From Nectonema munidae (taxonomy: Eukaryota; Nematomorpha; Nectonematoida; Nectonematidae), in NCBI GenBank assembly GCA_030549495.1, contig JAUIRK010001045.1, positions 1-64,000 of the forward strand: 64,000 nt of DNA, read 5' to 3'. The position numbers and the translations under genes are program-made. The notes under the pieces were generated by a model. It was not told the DNA's origin and searched no databases. It worked only from the letters and a program-made list of their open reading frames with translations. Below are positions 24,290 through 35,043 of this stretch, piece by piece. Within the stretch, counting starts at the first letter, position 1. Every line of letters begins with the position of its first letter.

Positions 24290-24600
24290 TTATATTTTGC
24301 ATAACATTTTATCTTTATATAATTACAAAAATACTTAATTTGTGTCTAAATTACCAAGGAGGAACTTGTTGGTAAAATTTTAAGGGAAAAAGAGGAAGAA
24401 AAAAATTTAATCAAAATTTTGTTTCAGGGGTCAAACCACGTTTTTGCTCCAAAATTCCATGAGTTTACTTAAAAAAGTAAAAAAATAAATTAATCTGAAA
24501 ACTCTTTAAATTTACATGTTCTTTTAAAACTACCTTACATATTTATTTAACATCGAAATTTTGATCTAAAGTAAGCAATGGAGTAATAACCCAACAAGGG
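24290..24600. other. AT-rich stretch, nothing recognised
   Basis: No supported feature. Confidence 0.4.
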
Positions 24601-24604
24601 CATG

Positions 24605-25000
24605 TGAAAGTTTAGGTTAATGTATGATGATAATAATTGCATAGGTTACCATGAAAATATTTATCTAATGAGTTAATTACTAAAATATTGTATGATGAAA
24701 GGATAATTGGGTCAGGTATGATCAATTTGTTTGAAAATAATGTTGTAAATTAGCGAAATGACGTGAACATAGCGGAATCATGTTGGCAATGATGAATAAA
24801 CAAATGATGAGTTGAATTACGGTTTAGGTTAATGCATGATGTTTGGTAATAATTGCATAGGGTATGATGAAAATATTTATCTGATGAGTTAATTAGTAAA
24901 ATATTGTATGATGATTGAAGATAATTGCGTCAGGTATGATGAGTTTGTTTGAAAGTAATAGGTTGTGATCAATGCTAAAACTTGTGTAATTTGGATCATA
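24605..25000. repeat. Tandem repeat, about 217 bp, two units
   Basis: Units start near 24612 and 24829 with GTTTAGGTTAATGYATGATG and share AATATTTATCTRATGAGTTA and AAAATATTGTATGATGA. No coding capacity. Confidence 0.75.
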
Positions 25001-25011
25001 ATTACAGAACG

Positions 25012-25165
25012 GAAAAATATGAATGTTTTTTAAGGGTAAGGTATCGTTCACTAACGGGGATTTTTAAATACGGAAAAATGTGAGTTTTTTTTAAAGAGAA
25101 TAAATAGTATTGTTCATTAAGGACTTTAAAAAACGGAAAAATGTGAATGTTTTTAAATTTTAGGA
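25012..25165. repeat. Tandem repeat, about 62 bp, 2.4 units
   Basis: ACGGAAAAATRTGAATGTTTTT-type units start near 25012, 25071 and 25133, leading into the LINE piece. They may be a 5' remnant of the same insertion or unrelated. Confidence 0.6.
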
Positions 25166-25525
25166 TAAATGCAAATATAATTGATATCGAGTTAGTTAGC
25201 AAGCTCACTTTTTTAGGCCAATTTATTAATAATAAACTTACAGGGAGTGATCACTTAACTTATCTTTCAAAAAAATTGAGCCCTACTTATGGAATACTAA
25301 AGAGGTATAAAAAATATTTCGACATTAATATTAAATTAGTGTTATATAAAGCTTTAATACTACCCCATTTTAATTATATCGTATTAAATTGGGGTTATTC
25401 TAATTTAAGTAGTATTGAAATTTTACAAAAAAAAATTGTGAAAATTGCTTTATTAGTTTATTTTGTCTCCTTTCTCTCTTATGTTAATTTTGTAGCAAAT
25501 TTATCAATTTTGAGTAAAAGGTAAG
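25150..25525 (+). mobile_element. LINE reverse-transcriptase fragment
   Basis: A plus-strand frame of about 120 codons reads the RT thumb region of a Jockey/CR1-like LINE: LTFLGQFINNKLTGSDHLTY, LYKALILPHFNYIVLNWGYS and LQKKIVKIALLV. The end of the piece (25437-25520) is also present in inverse at 30758-30841. Confidence 0.75.
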
Positions 25526-25674
25526 GTAAGGTACCGTGGGTGTGTTTTCATTGACAATGCACTGATGTACCGCTTATGTCAAACTATGAACCAATTGGTA
25601 TCGAACCCAGAGGCTTCCGTGCTGAGTCCATCATCTCAACCAACTTGCCACGTCACCCATAGAGTATGCTGTAG
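25437..25674. repeat. Left arm of a LINE+SINE inverted duplication
   Basis: About 238 bp match 30600-30841 in inverse orientation. The arm contains the last 80 bp of the LINE fragment plus an entire SINE. Because the match runs across the LINE/SINE junction, the arms derive from one ancestral joint and not from two independent SINE insertions. Confidence 0.8.
25535..25674 (-). mobile_element. tRNA-derived SINE (copy 1)
   Basis: On the minus strand, after a 5' CTACAGCATACTCTATGGG, comes a tRNA-like head with an A-box-like TGGCAAGTTGG and a perfect B box GGTTCGATACC (consensus GGTTCGANNCC), about 40 bp apart as in pol III promoters. The 3' end is a simple repeat, ACCTTACCTTACC. The conserved B box suggests it is younger than copy 2 at 30.6 kb. 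Confidence 0.8.
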
Positions 25675-25675
25675 T

Positions 25676-25780
25676 GCAGTGTTTCTCAACGGGACCATAT
25701 GGCTCACAGGAAATTTTTGGGGAGCCACAAGTGAAAATTCTATAGGTATACGTGGAAGTCAAATTTAATTAGTTTATTAA
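25676..25780 (+). mobile_element. hAT terminus (CAGTGTTTCTCAAC)
   Basis: CAGTGTTTCTCAACGGGACC then 'ggctcacaggaaatttttggggagccac', the standard opening of many hAT elements. The matching opposite end in this family (CAGTGATTCTTAACC inverse) occurs at 32900, but pairing them across 7 kb is unproven. Confidence 0.6.
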
Positions 25781-26579
25781 ATGAGTTCATATTCTTGGGG
25801 TTTAGGATGGACAAAATAGGCGTTTGTTGAATATATCAGCATGTTGTAAATAAAATCGTTCAACATGAAATCTATTTCTTTCATGTGTCTGAGAAAAAAA
25901 GGGAGAGTGTGTTTGTGTGTCAAAAACTAGTATATGCGTAATATTCTGTCCTATGATTTCATTGATTAATTGTTACAGTGTTGAATGACGTAGTGAGATT
26001 CTCTGAGATCTCTTGCCTCATTCTTCTGTCTAAAAAGCATTTATTGATTTTCTATAGTTATACAAAAATTGTATTTTTTCACACATATTGCAACTTCTCT
26101 GTACTGAACTATTTTGAAGCGCGTTAGTTTATATCATCTCAATTAAGTTAGTCTTTTGTTGAAGTAATATACTCTTTTTTCTCGCACTTTCAATTTTCAC
26201 TTAGCTGCTTATTCGTGCATATTTGTTGACGCAAAAATGAATTATAAGGTTTGAAAATACTGAACCTAAGTTATGTTTATTTGATAGATTTTTGTATTAA
26301 AAAACAGATTTGGATAAAAAAATTATTGATAATTTGGAGGTTTATACACTGAAATAGACACTAATATAAAGAACTTCACTGTATCGATGCCAATTAGTAT
26401 TTTTTCACACAGACTTAATTGACACAACTAATTATTTTTTGAACAAAAAGTTTCATTTTAAACTTTAATTTTTATACATTTTTTGCTTTCACAAAACCCT
26501 GAATAAATATATTTTTTATTTATCGCTTTTTTGAAAATTATGCAAATAAAGCAAATTAAAATATTATTTTTTAAGATAA

Positions 26580-28129
26580 GATGTCCCTCATAACTAAAAA
26601 AAGTGCAGACAATATTCTGAAGAATATCTCGCTTATGCTTTTATTAAATCACCACTAAAAAAGCATTTCGAAACTGCGCATAAAGATAAAATGAACAAAC
26701 CACTTGATTTTTTTAAAAGATTGCGCGATGAGTTTGAAAGAAGAATTACAGTAGATAAAATGTTTACCAGGAAAACTCTCAAAATGGATAAAGGGTTGCT
26801 AGCTTCCTATGAAATAGCACACTTAATAGCAAAAACTAGTAAGTCGTATTATATTGGAGAAAAGTTAAATATAGTGCTTTCAACGGTTTTGTGTTAGAAT
26901 CCTCAAGAAGTGACAAGCTTAATTCCTTTGAGCAACTCACCTGTATCTCGTCATATTGATGAAATGGCAGTTGATGTTAAAAATCAATTAATCTTAAAAC
27001 TTCAAATAGATGAATCAACACTTTCTAATAATTCTGCAGTTTTGATGGCGTTCGTAAGATTCTTCGATAATAGTAATTTATGCCAAGAATTTTTGTTTGT
27101 TTTAAAGTTAAAAAGCGATTGCAAACAATTTTCAATACCCGGAAGATTTATTTTGAAGAAAAAAAATTCCACATCGTAGCATGTCAACGGATAGCGCTGC
27201 TTCTATGGTTGGGAAATATCGAGGATTCAAGGCTTATTTGAACAATTTTGTTCCGGATGTTGTTTCTGTTCACTGTGTTGTGCACCCCAACACCGTATAG
27301 CTAAAAAATCTCTCTGGACGTCTGAATAGTTATAAAAGCTGTTATGTCAATCAATGAAAATGGATTACAAGATAGACTTTTTCAACAACTATGTGAGAGT
27401 AATGATGATGACTTTCGACGCCTCATTTTGCACACTGAAGTTGGTTGTCGAAAGGTAACTGTTTGCAACGTTTCATTACCCTTTGGGACACAGTTTTAAC
27501 TTTTCTAAATAAAACAGAGATTGCAGAAAAACTCGTAGAAGCAACGAATGATATTTATTATTTGTCAGATATACTTGATTAACTCAATATACTTAATAAA
27601 CAACTTCAAAGGTCTGAATCTACTTTGTTTACGTGCAAAGAAGCCATTACAACATTCATCAAAAAGTTTAAGTTGTTTTGGTTAAACATATAAGAGTTCA
27701 ACAATTTCCCTCTTTGAAAACCATATCTGAGGAACTGTCTTCAGATGATATAATTGTATATGTTGATCATTTGAAATGGAACATCGATTTGATTCAGTTG
27801 AACATACCAACTTGGTTCGCTGATCGCTTTAATGTCGACTCATCTGAAATTGATTTTAATTTGCAAGAAAATTTAATCAAACTTCAAAATGATATCACGG
27901 CAAATTCAAGATTAATATATGGTTGCTATCAAAAGCTTTGGATGAGCGACGAATAATCATCCTCTACTTTGGAGAAAGTTAAACTGCTCTGTAACATCAT
28001 ATTTAGTGGAGACAGGTTTTAGTCGAGTTAGGAGTAGGAATTCAGAATTTTTTTTGTCTTTTTTGGAAGACGCTTAAAAGTTCGCCTCCCCCCCCCCCCT
28101 CCAAATAATTTCAGGGATGTGCGCCCCTG
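26580..28129 (+). pseudogene. hAT transposase relic, ZBED5-like
   Basis: hAT-superfamily transposase related to vertebrate ZBED5/SCAND3-type domesticated genes. In order: LASYEIAHLIAKTSKSYYIG (26800-26860), LIPLSNSPVSRHIDEMAVDV (26916-26975), QLILKLQIDESTLSNNSAVL with the first catalytic Asp (26985-27045), FVRFFDNSNLCQEFLF, a MVGKYRGFKAYL and VHCVVHP block (27205-27290), and a C-terminal ETGFSRVR (28010-28032). Multiple stops and frame changes; inactive. The gene runs into an inverse hAT end, GGGATGTGCGCCCCTG (28114-28129), with a 12-C tract just before it. The left end is not identified. Confidence 0.75.
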
Positions 28130-28555
28130 TTAAGAAGCATATGGTTTACGTGTACAAAAAAAAGCTTTAATATCTTGATAACATAAAAGCAATGAAGGTA
28201 TTTGTTTTTCATACTTTTGTATAGGCTTGCATAGATAGGAAGTCACTTTCATAAAGCAATAAATCATACGTCCCATATTCTTTTTTACGGGTCAGACTAA
28301 ACACCCCAAAACGTCATCTATCTCTCCAAAACACTTATAAAACTTAAAAATTCTCTGAAATGCTTTAAAACGATGGAAAAAATGTGCTGCTTATATGTCA
28401 AAAGGAATTAAGGTTGCGTGCTAACGTGCAATAATACTTCTGTACTAATATACAAGCCAGCATAGATAAAAAGACATATTTTATTTAAATAAATGGGATA
28501 CTCTTTATTTTTCTTTTTTGACTGCTCAATTTTTTCTACTTTTAAAAATGGTTGT
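28130..28555. other. AT-rich stretch, nothing recognised
   Basis: No supported feature. Confidence 0.4.
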
Positions 28556-28559
28556 TATG

Positions 28560-28890
28560 GAGGTACCTACGTCTTCTAAACTCAAAAATTTTGATATTGG
28601 AAAAAGTATCATGCTATTACTGCTGTTGAACTAAATGTAAAATCAAAATCACCAATAGCTGATAATTTTAATGTACAATACACTGCTAACTTGGCTGAAA
28701 TCTTTGGATAAAATCAAGGATTCTTATGAGAAAAATGGAACAAAGCGTAAAAGAAGAGTCTTTACACCGATCTTGAAGAAGTTCTTTTTCCTTGGTTCAA
28801 AAATACTATATTCCAGAACATTCCTGTTCATGATGTGTACATTTGACTAAATCCCACAAATTTGCCTTTGATTTAAAACATTACGAGTAA
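28560..28890 (+). pseudogene. Tigger/pogo transposase N-terminal fragment
   Basis: Reads like the CENP-B type DNA-binding half of a pogo/Tigger transposase: KKYHAITAVELNVKSKSPIA and FNVQYTANLAEIFG (first helix-turn-helix, 28595-28712), then KNGTKRKRRV and YTDLEEVLFPWF-like text with NIPVHDVYI (28730-28845). Two or three frame changes; nothing of the DDE domain remains. It is a different copy from the element at 41.6-43.9 kb, which lacks a clear first helix-turn-helix. Confidence 0.55.
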
Positions 28891-28937
28891 AAATGTTTTT
28901 TTTGGAAATAAAAGTTCAATATGTTTTAGTGTAGCTT

Positions 28938-29090
28938 CAGGGGTCACTCACAAATGACGTTAACTAAAGCAGGGAGGAGGGGGTGGGGTCGAAAATTTGA
29001 TAAATGGCAACTATGTTGAGTACACAACTTTTCCAGAGAGCAGGGGTCGAAAGTGAACAAAAATTAGTTGTCGACATTTGTAACGACCTT
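28938..29090 (+). mobile_element. MITE terminus with CAGGGGTCACTCACAAATGACG
   Basis: CAGGGGTCACTCACAAATGA then a 'ggaggagggggtggggtcgaaaa' stretch, a layout seen in widespread insect/crustacean MITEs (from memory, not verified). Only one end is seen. Confidence 0.35.
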
Positions 29091-29537
29091 TTCATTGAAA
29101 GGGATAATAAAACTAAGTAAAAAACAAAATGAAGTTTTTTTATTGTACTCCTGGGTTATAGTGAAACTCGCTTTGTACGAATTAAACAACAGTTCCCCTT
29201 CAACTTCCTTATACCCAGGTTTTACTGTATATATTTAAAAATAAAATACTGAAAAAATATACAAAAAATATTTTACATACATATTAAAAGCTAATCTTCA
29301 AAAGCACATCCTCAAAATTATTGGGGGCGAAATTTTTTTCTTGCAATTTTCAAAATTAGTGGTCTCGAAATACCACGGGAGACCAAATATTCAAGCAATC
29401 CTTTAAAATAGAGTGTATTCAGCGCATACCTAAATTTATAAGACTACTTTATATTTTTTTTTACAAAATTGGTGAATTTAAATACTATACTTCCAGCGAA
29501 AATATTTTAATTAAATTTGCATATCGAATATGGTGCG
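29091..29537. other. AT-rich stretch, nothing recognised
   Basis: No supported feature. Confidence 0.4.
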
Positions 29538-30069
29538 CAGAAAAAATGCCCCAAATTAAAAAGTAGGAAAAAATGCCCTCGATTAAAAAGTAGGAAAAAA
29601 TGCACCCTGTAAAAATGCCCCAATTTAAAATTTCAAAAAATTATTAATTAAAATTTAAAAAAATTTTTTTTTTAAAAAGATATGTCAAATAAAGATTTTT
29701 GTAAAAAAAAAGGTTAACTTTTCATCTAAAACATTTAAAATTTAATTAAAGTAAACTAAAAAACTCAGCATATAATTTTTTAAATATAAAAATTTTTTTT
29801 ATAAAACAGCAAATATTTTTGAACTTTGTGTGTATCAGAACGCTTTCTAGATATAATTTGTATTTTAACTGATTTTAAGAACACATTCTCACAAATCTGC
29901 ACATTTGCTATTGTTTTCAAGAACTTTATAAAGAAAAAACCCTATAGATTAAAAAATTTAGCCTTTCAAAACGGTACCAAATAAAAATATTTATATAATT
30001 AAAAAAATCTTGAAAATCAAAAATTAGGGGGCATTTTTTCCTACTTTTTAATTGGGGGCATTTTTTCTG
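29538..30069. mobile_element. MITE with CAGAAAAAATGCCCC ends, 532 bp
   Basis: The left end CAGAAAAAATGCCCC, followed by AATTAAAAAGTAGGAAAAAA, is matched in inverse at the right end (…TTTTTTCCTACTTTTTAATT, then GGGGGCATTTTTTCTG). A second copy of the subterminal motif lies just inside the left end. The middle is AT-rich and non-coding. No clear target duplication. Confidence 0.75.
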
Positions 30070-30599
30070 GGAGCATTTTTACCTACAACCATCGAACATA
30101 CACTAGTTTAAAAAATCCAAAAATGTTAGGGAGTGGAATAGGCTTTTCATTTGAAAAATGAAGTAGTCTACAAGGCACTTTACAGGAATTGATGAAAGGA
30201 TATTTCATTCATAGAGAAAACAAATAACTGAAGGGTGGATAGTTTTATATGAGTGAAGTTTAAAGGCAAAGAGTTCACTAGACACCCTGCGATGTTTATA
30301 TGAAAAAATGTGATTAATTCAGGGGCAAGGGTATAAAACGAAGTTATAATTGTGCAAACAAAAATAAAAAATTAAGATCGCATTATTTCATTTTACTCAG
30401 CATTATTCAAAAATAGTTTAAAAGCTAAATTGATACAAGCTACAAAAAGTAAAATAACTTTTAACATTTTGCAATGATTTGCCTTTTATAATAACTTTTA
30501 AGGAAAAAAAAGTCTATCAGAAAAAGTTATAGAGCTTCAACAAAAACTAAAAAATTTTAGAGCATAACTTAAGTTTTTTGAAAACTAATTTGACGTATC
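30070..30599. other. AT-rich stretch, nothing recognised
   Basis: No supported feature. Confidence 0.4.
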
Positions 30600-30765
30600 C
30601 CCTACAGCATACTCTATGGGTGGCATGGCAGGTTGAGATGATGGACTCAGCACAGAAGCCTCTGGATTCGATTTCTCATCGATACGAATTTGTTCATAGT
30701 TTGACATAAGCGGTACATCAGTGCCTTGTCAATGAAAATACACCCGCTGTACCTTACCTTTTACT
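30600..30765 (+). mobile_element. tRNA-derived SINE (copy 2)
   Basis: Same SINE as at 25535-25674, now on the plus strand: CTACAGCATACTCTATGGGT, GGTTGAGATGATGGACTCAG, a decayed B box GGATTCGATTTC, and the tail GTACCTTACCTT. Confidence 0.75.
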
Positions 30766-30841
30766 CAAAATTGAAAAATTTGCTACATAATTAACATAAG
30801 AGAGAAAGGAAACAAAATAAACTAATAAAGCAATTTTCACT
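30600..30841. repeat. Right arm of the LINE+SINE inverted duplication
   Basis: Inverse match of 25437-25674, ending at CAATTTTCAC. The 4.9 kb between the arms holds a hAT relic, a Tigger fragment and two MITEs. Confidence 0.8.
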
Positions 30842-31214
30842 ATTTTAAAATGGAACCGTCTGTTTTCAGAATAATTTCAAAATAATAGGAGGCATAAAGA
30901 ATTAGAGTTTATTTGATATTTTCAAGTTTTTATAAGCAGCAAAAGCTTATAATTAATAATTATTTTTTATAATAAAAAAGCTTATATGAGTTAAATTTTT
31001 AAAGAAAAATGCAAAATCGATCTCTTTTGTAGTGTCTCTATTACAAATTAAAGTTTATTCTTTGTGTGTAAGTAAAGACATATATTCTGTTGGATGGAAA
31101 TTCAGCTAATGTATGGATCTGATTTCCCCTCCCAAAGTGGGGGTATCAAAGGAAGAAGGAGTATTACGACTACGCGTTCTTAGCAAGATTTTATTTATTT
31201 TTAAAATAAAAAAG
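30842..31214. other. AT-rich stretch, nothing recognised
   Basis: No supported feature. Confidence 0.4.
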
Positions 31215-31271
31215 AGGCGTCAAATTCATGAACCGCCCCGGGGGGGCAATTTTTATAGCTACGCCACTGTG
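31215..31271 (-). mobile_element. hAT terminus (CAGTGGCGTAGC)
   Basis: On the minus strand it begins CAGTGGCGTAGCTATAAAAA followed by a G-run and 'ggttcatgaat', a common hAT opening. Only this end is seen. Confidence 0.55.
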
Positions 31272-31393
31272 TTGAGCGCATCAAATTGACAAACATATTC
31301 ATTTCAATCAATTCGATATACACAATAGTAATAGGCGAGCTTCACTGATAAACAGAAATTCTCCCGAGTGGATTTTGAGTTAGGTCATTTTCG

Positions 31394-31645
31394 CCCCCCC
31401 CCCCCCCCCCCTGAAAACACATTGGAGGGGGGGGGGGGCGGCGCCCCCCCCCCCCTGGATGTGCGTCCCTGATTAAAAGCACCATTTTCAAAATACTTTG
31501 AGATTGCAGCTTTATTTCATGAATACAATATGATTGGTGAATTGGTCGCCCCCCCCCGGATGTGCGCCCCTGATTAAAAGCACCATTTTCAAAATACTTT
31601 GAGATTGCAGCTTTATTTCATGAATACAATATGATTGGTTGAAAT
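31394..31645. repeat. C/G homopolymers and a 101-bp tandem duplication with hAT ends
   Basis: An 18-C run (31394-31411), a 12-G run and a 12-C run precede GGATGTGCGTCCCTG (inverse hAT end). The block from there through GATTAAAAGCACCATTTTCA to ATACAATATGATTGG is repeated 101 bp later (31471 and 31572), each time behind a C-run and the same hAT end. The end matches those at 28129 and 46538. Confidence 0.8.
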
Positions 31646-32825
31646 GTTTATGCAATAAGATGACGCTTTTTTGAAAATTTTTACTTACTTGTTTTGAACA
31701 AAAAAATTAACGTACAAAAGGCGTTCTTCAGAAAGCAAAAATTATACAATATTAAAAGTTTACTTAATCGAAATGGAAATGCAGAAAATAGATAAATGTA
31801 GGGACGATTATATAAGACTGTTAAGTTTTTAACGATTAAAAAAAACAAAAAGGTTAAGAAATTGAAAAAATTTAGTATTTATCAGGGCAAATCCACGTTA
31901 TTGGTTCGAAATTAAAACACATGTTGTTTAGTACTCAAGCAAATAGTTGGAAAATGATGAATATTACAAGAAGTAACGTAGACAAACAAAATATTATGAG
32001 TATTAGGAAAGAAATTGAAGAGTTTCAAGTGTTGCCAGTTAGGAAATGAAAACTTTGCATAAAAATAACGACAGCAATAGTGTTATAGACGAATTTTACA
32101 TAACGCAAGCATACTTTCTGTTGATAGCATCATAAGCTTCGTTTTACAGATTTTTATGACATCAAGTTTGAAAGATTTGTTTTGAGTTTCCTTATACACG
32201 TATTATTTAGAAAGAGCTTCACTACGATAACTTCAAAATATATAAGCCTTTGCATGTCACCATACGTCACTTTGTAACCTTATATTTACATGTATCTTGG
32301 TATTACTGAGAGTGTCACAACCGTCACTTTAAAACATATAGGCCTTTCTATATTTTTGCCTATATGTCTCTTTAATTTTATTAACAACGTCACATGATTC
32401 TTGATTAAAAGTAGACTATTTTCATAGGCGACAGTGTTGCAAAGTCCCCCTTTAAATCCGCCAGTGTACTCTATCCAAAAGTTTAAATGTCGATTCCTAA
32501 GTTTCAATGTGTTGTTTTCAGCAATATCTGAAACATATTAAACTTCCTTTTAAAATGAATTTTTGGAAAAAAAAATAGATCAATCTTGATATTTGTCTAC
32601 ACCAGAAAAAAACCTTACAAATTCTGCTTTTAAATTTTTCGAAAGTGTCAATATTTTTTTCACAAAAAAACGATCAATTGGAATGTACTATTTCGTACAA
32701 TAAAAAGTAAAATAAAGTTAAATTATATTCCTAAAAATTATCAGTAAAACATCTATATTAATTCAAAAAGAAAATTAAAAACACAAATTTGATAGGGAAA
32801 TAGAAGAGTTCCCTTTTTAACTCAA
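31646..32825. other. AT-rich stretch, nothing recognised
   Basis: About 1.2 kb without a coherent frame or recognisable repeat. Confidence 0.4.
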
Positions 32826-32900
32826 TTAGACTGCGATTTCCTAGTTTTTCAATTACGCCCTCCTAGGGGAGGTGGACACCCTATCGGTTAAGAATCACTG
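32826..32900 (-). mobile_element. hAT terminus (CAGTGATTCTTAACC)
   Basis: Minus strand opens CAGTGATTCTTAACCGATAG then 'ggtgtccacctcccctagg', a typical hAT end with the short G/C block inside. Confidence 0.6.
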
Positions 32901-33279
32901 TCATTATAGATGTGATAAAGATCTATCATCTACTCACAGTAGTATAAATGATATAGAGATTGTCATGAAAGCAAAAACGCAAAGATTTTGCGTGTCTTAG
33001 CTTTCAAATTGTAATGAACAAACTAAATGGTAAAAATAATTATGACTAAAAAAATTCAAATCTAAGTACATTTTAATGTTGATATTAAAATTGCAGTATA
33101 GATAAAAATGATATTTAAGCAAATTATGTAGATTAGATTTCAAGTTTGATTTAGAGACCATTTTTTCAAAAATGGATCCAACTTTTCTTACAATGAAGAA
33201 ATCGGAATCAGTGTAAATATTAATTGATTGCTCGAGTCTAAATCGAAGTAACGCTTTATGTATGCTAACGCCACAGTTA

Positions 33280-33421
33280 AAATTTAAGATTTTCTGGAGT
33301 AGGAGTTGTCGAAAATTTTGGTTTACCTAAGTCGGAGTCGGAATTAGAGTCGTAAATTTTGTGTAACGGAGTCGGAGCTGGAGTCGGGAGTCGTAAAAAA
33401 ATTTCCGACTCCACAACCCTG
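33280..33421 (-). mobile_element. GTCGGAGTC-type MITE (copy 1)
   Basis: The minus strand begins CAGGGTTGTGGAGTCGGAAA and carries a run of GGAGTCGGAGTC words; a widespread invertebrate MITE type (recognised from memory). Confidence 0.5.
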
Positions 33422-33999
33422 CTAGGGACACAGCTAATGTGAAATACAAAATTTTCGGTAGAGTGCAAAAATAAAACCTTTCAAAATTTTGTTTGAAGTT
33501 TAGGAGGCGTAAAGCCACCACGGCCGTATCATTGATATGAATTTGATTTGAATCGTGAACCAGACTTTGGAAAATAATTTAGGATAAATTTAGTTTTTGA
33601 ATCCTACTGTTGGTTTAGATAAGAAGAAGGTTACAAGACAACAAAACAGTTTTAAAAATAGTTCAAAAATTTTGCGTTGCAACATAAAGCAGAAGCGTGT
33701 AAGATTAGCGGCATCTTTCAATCCCTAACCCTAAACCGGCATACACAAACGACTTTGAAATATACTACATGTGATCACACTTTTAACTTTAGTTAAAAAT
33801 TAAAACTAATTGGTTAAAATTTAAACTAATGAGTTAGTACTAATTTATAACTCATGTTTCTTAAGCAATTTTATATAATTTGAAGTTCGAGACTTGTAAT
33901 ATTTGAAGGAGAAAAGTTCATCTCGAACAACTATAATTTTTTAAAGACAGATTCGCATAATTATAAAGAAGTTGAGCCCTCAGTGTATAAAAATTAGAC

Positions 34000-34090
34000 A
34001 TAATTGGAGTTGCAGCCGCAAATGGGTGGAGTCGGAGTCGAAAAATGGTAAACGAGAGGAGTCGCAGTCACAAAATAGTCCACAGCCCTG
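34000..34090 (-). mobile_element. GTCGGAGTC-type MITE (copy 2)
   Basis: Second partial copy: the plus strand has GGGTGGAGTCGGAGTCG and ends CAGTC...CCACAGCCCTG at 34090, the same terminus as copy 1. Confidence 0.5.
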
Positions 34091-35043
34091 CTTGCAATTG
34101 AAACGACAAAAATGGAAGAGAAGCAGCTTGAAACGGGAGATGACAAGAATACATATGAAAATTTTCTTTTAAATAACTTACAGTGTAGCACGTGAGTGAA
34201 ATTGAGAGAGTAACATTTTATAATCTGCAAAAATTGAAATTTTTTGTTCTTTAATGAAAGTATTTAAAATTTTAAAGAATACTATGTAAATAGGGATAAA
34301 AAGTTACTTTTTGAAAATCAAATATTGATGTGTCTACGTTGATGCGCATCGAGTGCGAAATACTTGCTGATGAGTTAGAAGCGGTGCATGCACCAGCCGC
34401 TTGAAAGTGTGCATCACACACAACTGAATTCTTAGCGCGTGCGATTGTAATGCACACTAGATCTCAATAACCAAAGTAACTTTAAAGCATATAGCACAAA
34501 AGTTTAGACCAAATAATTCTCGTATGCGGGATAGATAGCGCGACGAATGAAAAATGCGAAGATGGCTTTTAAGACAAACTTGAAGATTTGAAAAGTGTTA
34601 AAAAAATTTACGCCGCTGGTTTTGGATAAATAAAATTAAACTTATCAGATAAAATTCAGCGTCGAGTAAAGTGGGCGTTTTATTTTACACTATTAACAAG
34701 AACAAAGAGAAAGTAATAGCGATGGATAAATCTGGTCATGAAATGGATGAAAAAAAGAATTAAAGGATATAATATATAACTAAACTGAATATCATATTAG
34801 ACGCGCATTAAAATGATAAGGCATGTGAATTTTAACGAAACATCTTAAAGGAAATGAGCAGAAGATACAGGACGAAAGTTCATGGAATGAGAGGTGGGCA
34901 AAAGAGAACGTGGAATCAAGGAAAGTTGGATACAAAGGATTCGGAGGTAAAAGAAATTGGATGGAATATGGATAATGGAAAGGAAAACATTTCGAATGAA
35001 AACAACAAAGTAGGATAGGATAAATATGTTCTTCGAATCCAGC
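34091..35043. other. 3' side of DKC1
   Basis: No gene seen. On the minus strand a possible poly(A) signal AATAAA lies at 34684-34679, about 360 bases past the DKC1 stop. The rest is anonymous. Confidence 0.35.

Noticed and set aside
24878-24905. CTGATGAG as another hammerhead core
   Set aside because: No GAAA at the right distance and no pairing arms.
25560-25674. Functional tRNA
   Set aside because: No acceptor stem pairing or anticodon arm of the right size; duplicated with a SINE tail.
25676-32900. A single 7.2-kb hAT element bounded by the two CAGTG-type ends
   Set aside because: The ends differ in their inner sequence, and the enclosed transposase runs into a different type of hAT end at 28129.
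33715-33740. Telomere-like CCCTAACCCTAAACC
   Set aside because: Only two units, in the middle of anonymous DNA; chance or a tiny relic.
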